This document shows, in pieces, positions 26,137 to 39,608 of a stretch of DNA of 64,000 bases (position 1 is its first letter; the number at the start of each line of letters is the position of its first letter). Origin of the DNA: Liolophura sinensis. Lineage: Eukaryota; Mollusca; Polyplacophora; Chitonida; Chitonidae. A program made the position numbers and the translations under genes. The DNA lies in assembly GCF_032854445.1 (NCBI RefSeq), contig NC_088300.1, positions 41,444,458 through 41,508,457 on the forward strand, written 5' to 3'. The notes under the pieces were generated by a model. The model searched no databases, was not told the origin of the DNA, and worked only from the letters and a program-made list of their open reading frames with translations.

Positions 26137-29100
26137 ATGCCACAGTTACTGGAGAAACTAGAAAAACTGATGAACGGTTCTGCGGGTCGGACAGGTAATG
26201 AGGTGACGAAAGGCTCAGTAGATGACAGTGGCGAGGTTCTAGCGGACATGAACATGAACCGACGCGGGAGTGTTACGTTTAATACCACCATAGACCCACC
26301 TTCCGACATTCTCAACGGCACCCTGGCCTCAGATAGCCTGGGCGAAATTGAGTCTTCTCGAGGGTGTAAACATTGTTTATCCAGATGCCGACTGGCCTGT
26401 GCTCCCTGCAATGCCAAACTTCACAAACCACACCCGAAACGGGCCACAAAATTGGAGCGTCTCAAATATGTGTTCATGTGCCCTCCCCACGGGTTTGTGG
26501 CCAAATGGGTGACTTTAGCCACGATTGCTGCGCTGATCTGGGCAGTCCTGTGGTCAGTACTTGGAAACGATGTTATGCCAGGAGGAAACATATTTGGAAT
26601 AGTTATTCTATTCATTGCCAGTACAATTGGAGGTTACTTAGCTGGAGTGATCAAGTTGCCGCCATTGTTAGGTAAGCCGCCCAGGAGTTAATAAAGTTGC
26701 CATATCAGGCAAGTCTGAGTTAATTTTAGCTTTTTTCAAACTCAGGAATTGTTAAGAATGTGAGTAAACATAAATTGTTGCGACTCTGTATAACGTAAAA
26801 AAAAATAAATAAGATGAATAAGACGATGACAGTGTTGCAAAAATAATTCTATACATTTTGAATAATACCCCAGGTATGTATAATGTTGGCTGTATTAATT
26901 AATGGAGCTCATGTAGAATTTTCTAGCGCAAATGGTCGAAGTTCGTAAGTGGATTATTAACTGTGTTCCATTAACTACGCATGAATCGCTCTCGATTTCT
27001 CTGTCTTGGTGACATTAAGTGACCATACATTCGTTGAAGACCACTTGTCTTCCACCCGTGGAGCGAGGAAGTCTTCTTGGGAAAGTTTCTTAATAACTTG
27101 CCAAAGGTAAATGGTTTACCACGGGCGCTCCCATATCCTCCATCCATAAAACTTACCACCATCGAATAAGTGGCAAATTAACAACAACAACAGTCAATCA
27201 TTCAATCAATCAGTCACAGTGATTTTGAAACAGGGATGCAATGGCGTCTATATTTACACCGTGTGCTTAGTAACTGTCTACCTAACAAACTTTCAGTGCT
27301 AATATGACCTCTGAGGTTATAGACCAATCCGGCTTTAAAACACGTTTGTAAAAATCGATATTGTGCATGGTAAGAATAGCTCTGCTACCAAGCAAATTTG
27401 ATTATGTCCTTGCCTGTGAACAGATATCCAACATAACGTATGAAAACTTTTCCTCTTATTTATTTATTTATTTATTTGATTGGTGTTTTACGCCGTACTC
27501 ACGAATATTTCACTTATACGACGGCGGCCAGCATTATGGTGGGAGGAAATTTTCTTCTTATAGTGAAGACACTAGCTAATATATATTATGAAACGATACT
27601 AATATTCTTCCACGATTGGATAATAATCATTGATTCTTCCCGGTCCATTAAGTGCTGTTCGTGATAACCCAATATGTACGGAGAAGATGAGAGAGTACAT
27701 GAGTGCTTAAATCCTTGCATGATGAGCTGGTCAAATTTTAGAGTGTTCTTTTTTTAACACAAGCTATAGTATTATCTCTCACATGGTAGAGACAAGCTTG
27801 TTGACCTTTCCCCTGGCAAGTAGCAGACCCCCCCCCCCTACTATCGCCCCCTTCACCCCTTCCCCCTCCACCAGAAACCGACATCCTGTTCGTCGTAACA
27901 GTCTCTGGTTGACAACTCAAAAATGGTGATTAGTAAGCTCAGAGCTTACACTGTTCAAACCTATACTGGCACTGGTAACACCGTGTAATGTAAAACGCAC
28001 CTGTATTTGGTTAGGGTACATTAGCTATTGCTTCATTGATCGCATTTCCTTACAATGTCATCATCATATACGGATATAACGGTAACAACCTGTATTACTC
28101 TCTTCGATGTAACGAAGTATTCAATTTGACTTAAACCTTGCATATATTGCTTTACGTTGCACGTGGAAAACACATGGGAAACACGTGGAATCGTCACCCT
28201 TTAGGTTCTTGAGCTCGTTTATTTTCCTTATTATTAAATTACTGTTTAACTACTATTAATATAGATCGTCGTAATATGGCTGAAAAACCGTTAAGTACGA
28301 ATTTAAACCCCAAGCACTCACTCACTCATTCATATTAATATATTAAATTTGTCTATCTGTAAACTCTATATAAAAAACATTTATCTCTAAACTTTCGCGC
28401 TGTGCTATGTCACACCTGCACATGCTGCTTGCACTTAATCTCTGCAACGTATAAAAAATCAACCTAGCAGACTCCTCGGTAGCCGTCGGGAGGTGGGTTG
28501 TGATCTGGGCAGAACCTTTTCAACTCTGTGAAAACAAAATGAAAGTATTTGTTCTTGAGTGATTATACAATCCGAGATGAGCCTTAGCATTCTTCAACTG
28601 GTAGGCAAAACTTGGACCTACCTGAACGAATTGCGCAAGTGTAACCTGTAAAATGACAGGTCATGCAGGTCAAAAGTTTCAGGCTAAATTCACACAAATT
28701 TACAACAAAAAATATATTTAATTATTTCACTGCTCTTAAACCGTCATTTTCACCTAGGTATAGGTTGATATATATAGTTTTATCGATGGATTAAACAAGC
28801 AGCCATTGGCGAATTTTTCTACGATATATTTTTACTCCTAGTCGTCATATGACTGAAAATGATCTTTATTGTGTTATAGGTATGTTGTTAGTGGGCATCA
28901 TTCTTGGCAATGTACCGCACATTAATGTGGGAGAGGACATCAAGAATTCCTGGTCATCGGCGCTCAGGTATTTGAAGTAGTTTCTTGCCTTTATTTTATG
29001 CCTTACATCACATAGCAGAATCTAACACACGGCCTTTCAAATAACGGTTGCGCGGTTAAAGCTCAACTTTTAAGAAAACGGAAGAAATTAAAACAATACA

Positions 29101-29303
29101 TAAGGCATTGCTGGGAAGAGAAACAAACACTGTACTACACATTTCACATGTTTCGAAATGTCCCTTGGATTGGTGTTTTCCCAGGCGCAGTATGTACGAA
29201 CCTTATCCGCCCAATATAATCAGAACAAGTTTATTGGCGTCTAATTAGCACTGGCAATATTTTACAAAAAGACAAAATTACACACATATATCTATGTATG
29301 TAA

Positions 29304-29401
<98 letters not shown>

Positions 29402-29503
29402 ATCTTACACTTTTCATTCTTGGTTAAAGCATGTTTTGGTGTATTTTGATGTGGGAAGCATGTCTAGATTGGTATCGGGATAGCAAAATAAAATTGTTAA
29501 CTG

Positions 29504-29534
<31 letters not shown>

Positions 29535-32500
29535 TTTAAGAATGGTTTTAATATATATATCCATAAAAACCAGCCACTCGGGATTTCGACCTCAGATCGT
29601 AAGTGTTGATGTTCTCTTTTTGCCAGGAAGATGGCGCTGGTCATCATCTTGATCCGGGCCGGTTTAGGACTGGACGTCCAGGCTTTGTTAAAACTCAAGT
29701 TCGTCATCGTACGATTAGCTTTCCTCCCCTGTTTGATTGAGGCCACCTCGATAGCAGTAGCTTCTAGATACATCTTAGACTTTCCTTGGGAGTTTGCCTA
29801 TATGTTGGGGTAAGCATCAAGAACCTTTTGTCATTATGACGTTTTTAGCGTCTTGTTTGATGACAAAAATACGTTCGGTTAACTTTTGAACTAGTGCGTT
29901 TGGAAGTAAACTCAACGTTGGCATTCTTACTTTCCACACGAAGTGAGTTGTTTTCCGTAAATATCATCCATGTTCCACTGCCGTCAAGCATTGTTGGAAT
30001 TCGGGTAATGACTTTATACATGAGGTTCATATTCATAACCAATATAGCAGTAGGGTATCCACCTTAATATATGTTACACGTTCTTTGAAACAAAAAACAT
30101 TGTTGTCAGTAAGTGCATTTTACTCCCGGTGACTAAAATGGCTGAATAAATCTTGTCAAATAACACTTAGGGGCCTATATAGACATGCCAGTTTTCAGAC
30201 TTGGGGGGAAATATGCCCCTTTATGTGTACACCCACGGGTGTGATTTGTGGACAGTTACTAAGATGTTACATTCTGGACTATTTTAATAGGTTTGTGATT
30301 GCAGCAGTATCAGCAGCTGTCGCCATTCCTTTCATGCTGCAGTTCCAAGCGGATGGATATGGGGTAGAAAAAGGAGTACCTACGTTGGTCATGGCGTGTG
30401 CTAGCATCGACAATGTATTGGCTATTACCTGTTTCAGTATTGTACTTGGAATTGGCTTTTCCAGTGGTACGTTGACTAGAAATGGTTAATTGTCTTTGAT
30501 GTAAATAGGTAGAACGTTAATTACTGTACACGACGGTTGAGGTGAACAGTAATAAATTACTGTACAATGTATACTTTATGTTAAAATTCAGTATATGTTC
30601 ACTATGGTAGAGAAAGACACCGACAGTGGATAGTGCTGGGAGGTTATATGCGAAATCACGGCGTATGATATAAGTCAAAGTGTATACTCCAGTCAACACG
30701 ACTGTCAATAAATCTGCCGTTTGGGGGGGGGGGGGGGACGAGGGTCATGGAAAAATGACCCTGTCATTATCTAAGTCACTAAGCCCTCATAAAATGTGGC
30801 CAATATATATCACAGCAATAAAACTGCTCGTCAAAACAATGACAGCTTAAACTTTACCTCTTAGACTGTGTACCGACAATGTCGGCTAAACACTCCAACC
30901 GCATGGCATGGGAAATCTTAAGTGAAACACGTGTGACCGAAAGAGGAAAATGTGTGCCAAGAAAGCATACAACTGTTTCAAAAAATCGGAGAAGTTGGGG
31001 ATTAATGGGTATCACTATAGAAGGGTCATCCAACAGGTTATTACAATGATCCACAGCAAATTGTGCAAATAAGGTTGTACTTGTATACTTTCAAAATTAT
31101 TCGTAAATCATTTCTTAGTAGCCTTTGTAGTTAGTTAAGTCACCTGATGATATACCACATACATGTCGTCATTTCAAAAAAAAAATGAATACTGGAATAA
31201 GGATTTACGATTGTTGGTGATCTACCTCATTGAGAATAGACGATTTGGACTACGATACAGGAACTGATCACGCTTATTACACAGCCCTTGTATATAAATA
31301 CATGAAAATAGATGAAACTAATATATCATAGCACTGGGTGTGCAGCGTTTGAGGCGAACGTCCGCAAGTCACTACATATGTCTCATTGTTCCAGGTGACC
31401 TAGCCTTCACGATCGCCAAAGGCCCTCTCCAGATCATCGTCGCCATTATTCTCGGCATACTGACTGGAATCTTTCTCTGGTTTTTTCCCAATAAGAAAAG
31501 TGTAGGTGCCGTTATTTAGGATCACATATTGTATATGGTGACTTCTTAATTTACGTTAAGCGACAGATCTTAAAGGGTTTCATGAGTGACTCAATGATTA
31601 ATCAGTAATGATATCTACTTTGAACATCTTGCTCACACTTCTGTCACTAATTTATAATACACGAGTACTAGGATGATATATTTAGGTGATATTTAAACAA
31701 TTATCATCGTTCTAACTAAAGAATTGTCATTCTAGACTCAGATTTTTTTCTTTCTTGTATATATGAAATGAGAACACAGGTCGATAAAATGATTCAATAC
31801 TGTTTTGTTTCTGTCCAACTCTGACGACGACGATTATATCGATGCTGTTTACAGCCCAACAAAGCCATCTACCGATTCCTGATTCTGTTTGGATGCTGTT
31901 TATTGGGTGTGTTTGGAAGTAGTGTGGCCGACTGGTCATCGTCGGGGCCCCTGGGGGTTCTCATTGCTGCTCTCGTGGCTGCATACAGGTGGAAGAAGCA
32001 AGGATGGAAAGGCAAAGACGTAAGACAATTCATGTTGATAAAGCTTTAATATCCAGTAAAGCTATACTGGTCGTCAAATTTGTTGAGTTTCTTAAGGATA
32101 TTAGGTCCATGTCATCATTAAAAAGATATAAACTTTTATTCTTTGCTTGGACCGAAACGTCTCTGCACAAATGTGGTAAGCCCAAACTATTCCCGAGCAG
32201 TGGCGACCTGGGCCCTAGCTGAAACTGGCCGTATTTGTTTATCTTACAGCAAAAATGATTACACGTAATGAAGCTGATAAGTCACTAACAGCGAATGCTT
32301 GTGCATGCTGTGCCTGTTCTAACGTTAGTCTCTATAGGGTGCTACCCCCATTGTTTACATTTGCAATGCACGAGTAGTAAGTTTCCAGTCTGCCCATAAA
32401 ATGTGAGCACAAAGTCAGGCATGGACAATGGACTTACAACTTAGGCCCGAGTTACTTTTGGCGGGAAATGTCCCTGTTAGCCACTGATTCGATAATTTGT

Positions 32501-35500
32501 TTACCGAACTAATGGAAAGAATGTATGTGTAAACCCGTGTCATTCTGCAAATTAATTTCACCAATACATGTATACTGTGTTTGCTCACCATTTCCCTCAA
32601 AAACCAAAGTGGAAAGAGGAAAATTAGCGTTTCATGCGGAATTTCTTGAATTTGGTACTCTCAAACATCATTGCAGAATCCTCTGGCACCCGTCTTTGGT
32701 CATTTGTGGACAATATTTCAAATCTTGCTCTTTGGACTTGTTGGAGCCCTTGTTAACATCAACGACCTGGAGTGGACCACTGTTGGTATGTATTAACAAC
32801 TTTTATGAGGGATAATATATATTGTATGTCTGTTTTATTAATAGAGGCTTGAAATTGTGCTTTGAGGCTTTTAATCAGGTTAATGTAAATAGTCGGCAAA
32901 AAAAATATAAAAACAGGTTTATGGGTTTTTTACATGCATCAGGTCAAAAATGTCGTGAAACTAGGAATTTGGCGGACACATTGATCGCCTTATAGGCATG
33001 TATTCAAGGCAAATTGTTCTCCATGGATCTTTAATTTTTCCGTTTGAATTAGGAGTTTGTTTCTGGCATATGATTTGTTCCTATTTCCCAGGTTTGGGCG
33101 TGGCCGTTATTACAATAGGACTCTGTTTCCGGCTGCTGTTTGCGTACCTCTCTCTTCTGGGAACAGATTTTAATGTCAAGGAACGAGTCTTCATTCTCTT
33201 CGCCTGGCTGCCTAAAGCTACGGTTCAGGTAATCGACTTCAATCCGTAGGGAATTTATAGAGAAACCTTTTCCGTCTGTGACGTTTAGAGGGTTCTTACA
33301 ACCATGCCAATAAGTACACAATCTGCTATCACAGTCGGCATCATTTGGTCCCAGCACATACTTTTAACTTCAAAAGTTTACTTCGATGTTGTTTTATTTA
33401 GTTAAGGATATTGTGTCATTGTATACTGCTGTATTTCTTTTATATTCATAGATTTACTTGCATGCCACTGTATTTAGTTACACATATATACTTGCTTTTG
33501 TGTTGTTATGGGTGACAACATACCGGGAGACCTCAGTCAGAAATCTACCCATCACCCAACATTTAAGATCCTTTGTCCAGTAGCTATCAAAGCATCCTTT
33601 TCCCGCTGGTTATGATCTAAGATTTTGTCTTAACGGTCATTTCTTAAGTTGTGTGTACGGTTCCATGGGTGTTTGCAGTTTTAAAAGCTTTACCTGATTT
33701 GTTTGACCACCAGCCCACCCTTGTATTTCCTGCATTTAGTTTCTTTTGCTTGCTTTTTTTTTACTGTAATATTTTACATATTTCCTGTGTGATTTTATAT
33801 AACATTACGTCAGCTTAAAGTACTTGTGTGGACTCAGTCTGGATTCTGTATACATTTACCCCCAAAGTCATTAATGACAGCCTTTTTATATCCTGTATTT
33901 GCTTTTCACTATTTTGTCTGTACTTTAGTTGATGCTATGCATGCAAGGTTAATCAACGCTGCTGTTCACTGCTGCTTAACTGTCCTGTATGTTATCAATG
34001 TAGGCGGCCATTGGGTCGATGGTGTTTGACAGAGCAGTCCAGGATCAAGCCCCCGAAGACGTTGTAAACTATGGAGCGACGGTAGGTTAGCTGTGTGTTA
34101 ACCACAACCATATCGCTGTTCTGATGTGATGCACTGCACATACACAAACATCTTTTAATATGCCAACTTTGTAACTCTTGTATTGTCATGTGAGTGTAAC
34201 AACGAAACTTTCAAAAAATTGTATACCGCCCCATATATCTCGGCTGGTAGAGCGTCCGCTTAGGGGACATTAGTTCCAGGATCAATCCTGGATCGGTCAC
34301 ACCTAAGCCCTTAATAGAGGAACTTGGAGCTTCCTTGCTTGGCGTTCAGGGGATAGTGCAACGACTGTTATCAGCATAATGGCTCGGGCTGGGCCGTCTG
34401 TAAGTCGTCTCAGTGAAGTAGCACTAGATAAACGAGCGGTGGAAATCCGTACTGCAGCAAGGAGGCACATTACATGCACTCCAAGGATTCCTTCATCGTC
34501 ATATGACCGAAAAATTGTTGAGTACGACGTTAAAAAATCTCAAAAATCGTGAAAAAAATTCTAGTCAAACAGTGAGCCTGTATATGTGTTTCTTGACATA
34601 AAAATATTTCAAATTAACCAAAACAGTAAATTTCAAAAATTATTTACAATCATTTCTTCGAGAACTACAAGCAACAATTTTATAGTCGTAAACTGGAACA
34701 GTGTTTTTTTTTCTCTGTAAGCACGATGTACCTTTTTACACAGAGTTCGGTAGCTAATAAATCGCTCACCTGTTTCATGTCTCATGTGTGTGCAGATTTT
34801 GATGTTGGGTGTGGTCTCCATCATCCTAACCTCTCCGATTGGTGCGCTTCTTGTTGCCGTGACCGGTGAGTGGTTTTGTGATGATACATCCTTTTAAGTG
34901 AAGTCATGTCCTGTGTGATTTTAGAGATACATCAAATCACATGTCTCACACTGTGATGTATGGTTATCTAATAGTGGTTGAAGCATCCACAGGAGACTAT
35001 CAGTCAGTCTATGGCACGGTCAGGTCTAGCATCGACCGCTAAAATCCACCCGCCTAACCTTACTTGGTTCAAAGAGTAATATGAGTAGACCAAGTTTTGG
35101 TTAGTTTTGTGTCACTGTATTGTAAACAGGTGGAGCATCATGTCAGGTGTCTTCAGCATGGCGCCTTAGTATTAACTATATGTGGGACATTGAAGCCGCG
35201 GCCTGTTACATTAATTAAACACTGTCCTAACACAACCGAAATTAGGCTAAAATTTCGCCAACCAATTAAAAAATAAAAAGCAGCCATTCAGACGGTTTGT
35301 TGTAAACATGTATTTATAGGTTTAAATACTTGTGAGCCATTTATTTTGATTATTTTGTATTAAAGCACAGAATACGTTATCCTTTACTCTTAATTTTGTG
35401 ACAGGTCCCCGTCTTCTAAGTAAATCTGGCTATGACGCGGAGGCTAATATAAGCCAAGATGAGGATAGCGGTGAGGATGTGCCAATGGAAGAGGAAGGCA

Positions 35501-35652
35501 AACAGGAGGACGCTGATAGTCGTGACGACAATAAATCAGGGGCAGACAACCCAGCATTTTCAATCGAGGAGAAGAGCCCTAATGGACAGGACCATCCAGA
35601 GGTGGTTGTTAACAGTGGAGACGGTAATGCGGAATCTACAACACGACTGTGA
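26137..35652 (+). CDS. SLC9B2: Sodium/hydrogen exchanger 9B (NHA) family, 631 aa, 11 exons
   Basis: Exons: 26129-26671 (CDS from 26137), 28880-28967, 29627-29809, 30291-30466, 31395-31501, 31855-32019, 32677-32785, 33092-33228, 34004-34081, 34796-34865 and 35405-35652; all junctions are GT/AG and in frame. The family exchanges Na+ or Li+ for H+ across plasma or organelle membranes. Diagnostic blocks: CPPHG (115-119) before the first membrane helix, PGGNIFGI, LIRAGLGLD, DGYGVEKGVPTLVMA, and FAWLPKATVQ (~491-500) followed by AAIGS. The Arg that pairs with the ion-site acids is kept (R468, CFRLL). The ion site reads CASIDNVLAIT, with Asp309-Asn310 where human NHA2 has Asp-Asp. The cytoplasmic C-tail is acidic (DEDSGEDVPMEEE). 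Met at 26137 lies 8 nt into the exon, so an upstream coding exon is possible. Paralogue number (9B1 or 9B2) cannot be told from invertebrate sequence; the symbol denotes the family. Introns carry SINEs and a (TA)n tract. Confidence 0.95.
26975..27218 (+). mobile_element. SINE family B, diverged copy in SLC9B intron 1
   Basis: AACTTGCCAAAGGTAAATGG, TTTACCACGGGCGCTCCCAT, CTTACCACCATCGAATAAGT and the tail CAATCATTCAATCAATCAGT match the family B body and tail. It is old and contains small indels. Confidence 0.55.
27452..27553 (-). mobile_element. SINE family A 3' fragment in SLC9B intron 1
   Basis: (TTTA)n TTTGATTGGTGTTTTACGCC GTACTCACGAATATTTCACT TATACGACGGCGGCCAGCAT TATGGTGGGAGGAAA: a well-preserved reverse-complement copy, probably one of the youngest in the window. 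Its 5' part is missing. Confidence 0.8.
29309..29400. repeat. (TA)n microsatellite
   Basis: About 40 TA units with one G interruption near the right end, in the SLC9B intron before exon 3. An A homopolymer follows at 29504-29532. Confidence 0.95.
34235..34550 (+). mobile_element. tRNA-derived SINE family C in an SLC9B intron
   Basis: An A-box-like GGCTGGTAGAGCGTCCGCTT and a B-box-like CCAGGATCAATCCTGGATCG form a tRNA-type head. CACACCTAAGCCCTTAATAG, GGATAGTGCAACGACTGTTA, ATAATGGCTCGGGCTGGGCC and GTCGTCTCAGTGAAGTAGCA follow. It ends near GAGTACGACGTTAAAAAATC. It lies between exons 9 and 10. Confidence 0.75.
35115..35172 (-). mobile_element. SINE family C 3' fragment
   Basis: CATCATGTCAGGTGTCTTCA GCATGGCGCCTTA resembles the block TCATCTCTGGTGTCTTCGGC ATGATAC at the left end of the 19.98 kb copy. 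It is short, so the assignment is tentative. Confidence 0.35.
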
Positions 35653-35859
35653 TAATAGACAAAGATCTACGAGTTCAAAGATCTGTAGTTAATCTCAGGA
35701 ATTAGGTCTACAACGACAGATTTCGAAGACACATAACTATACTTGGCTTTTGCCGTCCCAATGTGTCAGAAGGTGCCTGTCACTCTAGGCTACTAACCCT
35801 GCACCAACTAAGTTGCTTGCCAGAATCTAGTCTCACTTCATGTAGCCGCTAAGAGGTAG

Positions 35860-35975
35860 TGGTGATCTACAGGCTCTGTCCAGTTCCCTCCACCATGAAA
35901 CAGGGCCGCCGTCATGTATGCTGAGATATGAGTGAGTAGAGGACATAAAACATGAATCAACTAACTAAATAATTA
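35860..35975 (+). mobile_element. SINE family A 3' remnant
   Basis: CAGGCTCTGTCCAGTTCCCT CCACCATGAAACAGGGCCGC CGTCATGTATGCTGAGATAT GAGTGAGTAGAGG and a degenerate tail match the 3' half of the SINE, downstream of the SLC9B stop. Confidence 0.6.
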
Positions 35976-36329
35976 AAGCTAAACTGGTTACGTTTAAAAT
36001 TCGGAAGTTTAAACACGAGAGTGTATCAAGTGATACATCTTTATTAAATAACTTTTTTTTTAATTTCTAAAATAAATTTTTCATGTACTATGACATATGA
36101 ATAGAGCTTGGACTGAACGAGAAATCCTGAAAGCATTTCCATCGCAACCATAATGCGCTTGAGACCCACACACACGTCTCTAAAACATAACTGAAAACTT
36201 GTAAATAACTTGTTTATTTGACTAATTTGTGAGAGCAAATATTCTAACGCATCTGGTATCTGACAAAAACTAAGCCAATGCATAGCCAGTTTTCAGAAAC
36301 ATGCCTGTTGCATAGGCCCTGTTAAATAC

Positions 36330-36512
36330 TTCTGGTATGTTTTATTACTGCTGGTATGTTGCATTACTGCAGGTATGTTGTATTATTTCCGGTAGGTTGT
36401 ATTACTGCCGGTATGTTGCATTACTGGTGGCATGTTGTATTACTGCTGATACCGTTGCATTACTGCTGGTATGTTGTATTACTGCTGGTATGTTGCATTA
36501 CTGCTGGAATAA
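36330..36512. repeat. 19-bp minisatellite
   Basis: Roughly nine units of TGCTGGTATGTTGTATTAC with small variants. Confidence 0.85.
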
Positions 36513-38342
36513 CAAGAAAAGATGTAAATGTTCAACAGATCGGACCATTAGACCGGATCGGACATTTTTCCCGAAACTCTAATTAATACTTTTATTTTTA
36601 AGTCACGATACATTGTGTGAAAACATTCCAGAATTACCTAATCGGAGGAAAGCTCTGCAGGAGGTTCAGATGAGTCCAAAATGATAGTTTACATGTATAT
36701 CTCCTTATTTATCGAACGCATGTTCATGGTGTATACACAAGTGGGTGATATGAGCTGTTTTATTATGCAGAGTTTAATAGTGCATTCCTTGCCTATTGCA
36801 TTCCTTGTCTATTGCATTGGTTATCTATTGTACTCAGTCTGTGCACGAGAGCAGAATGATGTGACTTGCATAGATGGACGTTTATTCAATAAAGGAAAAC
36901 AGTCAAAGGAATATCAACCTGATCCAATCAACTTATAGATTATTGGGTATGTTTTTCAGGGATATGGTTTTCTGTTTGAATTTTAAATGTTGAATAATCG
37001 CGAGTAAAAATTTCTGATAACCTAATACATGTGACAAGAGCTAAATCTACGCACAGGCTCATGTCCAACTTATTTTCTAATCCATCATTTCGTATTATGT
37101 TTCCGTTACACTGAAAACAATGATTTGCATGCTTTGTAAACGCGTTGAACTTTCAAATAAAGATATTTTCAAATCCCAATGGAAACCCATGGATTCTTGT
37201 GATTTATGTAGTAATTGGTGTCCCGGCTTATGACGCTGTATTTTTAATGGCTTCACCATTTAAACTAAAAGTTTGTATCTATACCTTGTCATATGTAAAG
37301 TTTAACTGTTGACAATAAATGCACATTATATGATACCTGTATATACACGGATGGCCTAAATTAAATGTAAGTGGTTATAAGCATATGAAATAATTGTCAA
37401 CACGTGCATCGATATCTATATTTCAGCTATTTTGTACAATTATTTTGTTATTCTGAAATAAAATTTATTGTCCATACAAACAATTCTTCAAAGCCTTGGA
37501 CTTCCTCTTTCTATATAAATACATGTATTTCTAAGCCTGTAAAGTGACAAAGAACATACCTACTTTTAGTTACACACCGAAACACTTGCGAAGCTAAAAA
37601 GGTAGTGTGGGATTGTGTACTCAAACTCGTTATTTAAAATGACATGAAATACTGGGTCAGCTGAAGAGAAATAAAAGACTGTGACGTCATAAAAATCAGA
37701 CGTGGTACCTAAAGTTCCCCTAAGAATAAAATAAAAAAACAGGACTGAATTCGCTGAAAACAAATCTAATAAAAGTATCTGCTATAGTTCTCAGCAGTCT
37801 GTCTACTGACACTTCACTTTTTCTTCCACTTCATAGAATGGACTCCTATAAGCTCAATACCATCAACCAATAACTTTGATTATCTGATCTAATAATGCAG
37901 GCCATTATTGTCAGTGTAACAATGAGACGTTGCAAAGTACAGAAACAATCCGTGGGCTGCGTGCTCGGAATCCACACACATAACCATAACCGAGAGGTTA
38001 CGTCATCCTGTCAGTCGCTAGCTGTATGTCCCTCTTACAACATACTAAAATGGAATTCCCCGAATGCGTGATTTCTCAAGGAACCAGAAAATAAAACAGA
38101 GACTTTATCCTAAAGTGGCAATGAAAGGCCACGTTCTCCATTCGTGTTCACCTATTTCTCCTCTCTTTCTGAGTGGCAGAATATCAGTCATGATTTTCTC
38201 TCATATCTACATGTGGTTATCTGCGGAAGTTCACCAAGATAACGACCGTACGCATATTTCACACAAGGGGTAGCAATAGGTTTCAATTCTGGTATGTATG
38301 GGATACGGTTAAGGCCATCATAGTATTATAGATCCATCGTAA

Positions 38343-38480
38343 TATCCCCGTACGATGGCACCAATCGATGAGACAATAGAACAAGCAATGGTTCTATGAA
38401 ATGATGGCACGATAATACGGAGCGATGTCGCCATGATATAAAGTGATGACACGATCGCACAAAACAATGGCGCAATAACC
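38343..38480. repeat. Degenerate short tandem motif
   Basis: Loosely repeated GATGGCACGATAATACGG-like segments (GATGGCACC, GATGGCACG, GATGTCGCC, AATGGCGCA) with spacing of about 16-20 bp. Strongly decayed. Confidence 0.4.
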
Positions 38481-39375
38481 ATCGCTTCTTAGCTCTGGAT
38501 CTGCCATCGCGTCATGCCATAATCCTTTGGAATTTCTTACATGATCGAAGCTGTCCATTATGCCCGTTTTACTTTCTCACTAGACTTGTGTCGTGTTAAA
38601 ACACTGACACACAGGAAGCGTAACTAGAATAAATGATCATACTTCACGAAAACTGTCATCTATGAGTATTTAAAACTATTGCCAAAAGACCGATGAAATT
38701 AGGATGCGAAGCGATGGGACGGTTATACTCTGGTCTTTACATATTTGTCTTCATCACCAACTGCCCTATTACGAATGAACTAAATGCAAAAGACGGCTTA
38801 CCGGTGTTATGTTTCTGAATATATATAATGTTGCGTATATATTGTGTCGATATATGGTGACTGAGTGAATCAGGACTTTATCAATAAAAAAAAAGTTCGC
38901 GAAGACGAATGTTGTGAACGCACAGTTATATATTATCCGACGCTGCTCCAGGTGAGACGTGTTTACATTCAGATGGTGTCCAAATATCTGTCTTCGGTAT
39001 GAAGAAACTCCCAAGACACTTCAGGAAAACTTGGTAAATTCACTCTTTTTAGAGTTTTGTAAATGCTATAAATGTAATTACTTAATACCATAAATTGCTG
39101 TTATTTACAAAATACATTTACAAAAAAATCACGAAAAATAATTTACGATCTGTAAAACAAGGTCATACATATATTACTGTATTTTGTATATGATTATGGC
39201 CAGGTAGTACAACAGACGGTCCGACTGGAACTCCAAAACAACACGGCCGTCCTTACTTCTCACACACTCGTCACTACCTGGTAACAAACACAACAGTTCT
39301 ACAAAACGGTACAAACAGAGACGAAGGCCTACAGATTTACATGTAACAAAATTTAGTTGGCATATCACATTCACT

Positions 39376-39608
39376 GGGCCTGGTTGTTCAAAGGTATTTT
39401 AGCTAATACCTGTATTTAGCCATATGATATATTTACGATTTTAACAAAACCGAGACCAAATGGAACAGAATGCAGCAGATTTAGTTCATATTAATAAAGT
39501 GTTCCACAATTATTTATGGGCAAGTACAAAAACTATTGACTTGGTTGACTTGGACTAAAGTTAAATCTGGTATTAAGTCTTAAGGCAGTTTTGAACAATC
39601 GGCCCCTG
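39376..39608 (-). mobile_element. MITE-like element, copy 2 (inverted)
   Basis: On the plus strand it begins GGCCTGGTTGTTCAAAGGTA and ends GCAGTTTTGAACAATCGGCC. The internal TAAATAATTGTGGAACACTT and TGTTCCATTTGGTCTCGGTT, read on the minus strand, match copy 1 at 13.0 kb over most of the length. Confidence 0.7.

Noticed and set aside
26971-27162. Minus-strand ORF beginning MVVSFMDGGYGSARGKPFTF
   Set aside because: It is an antisense reading of a SINE family B copy in an SLC9B intron.
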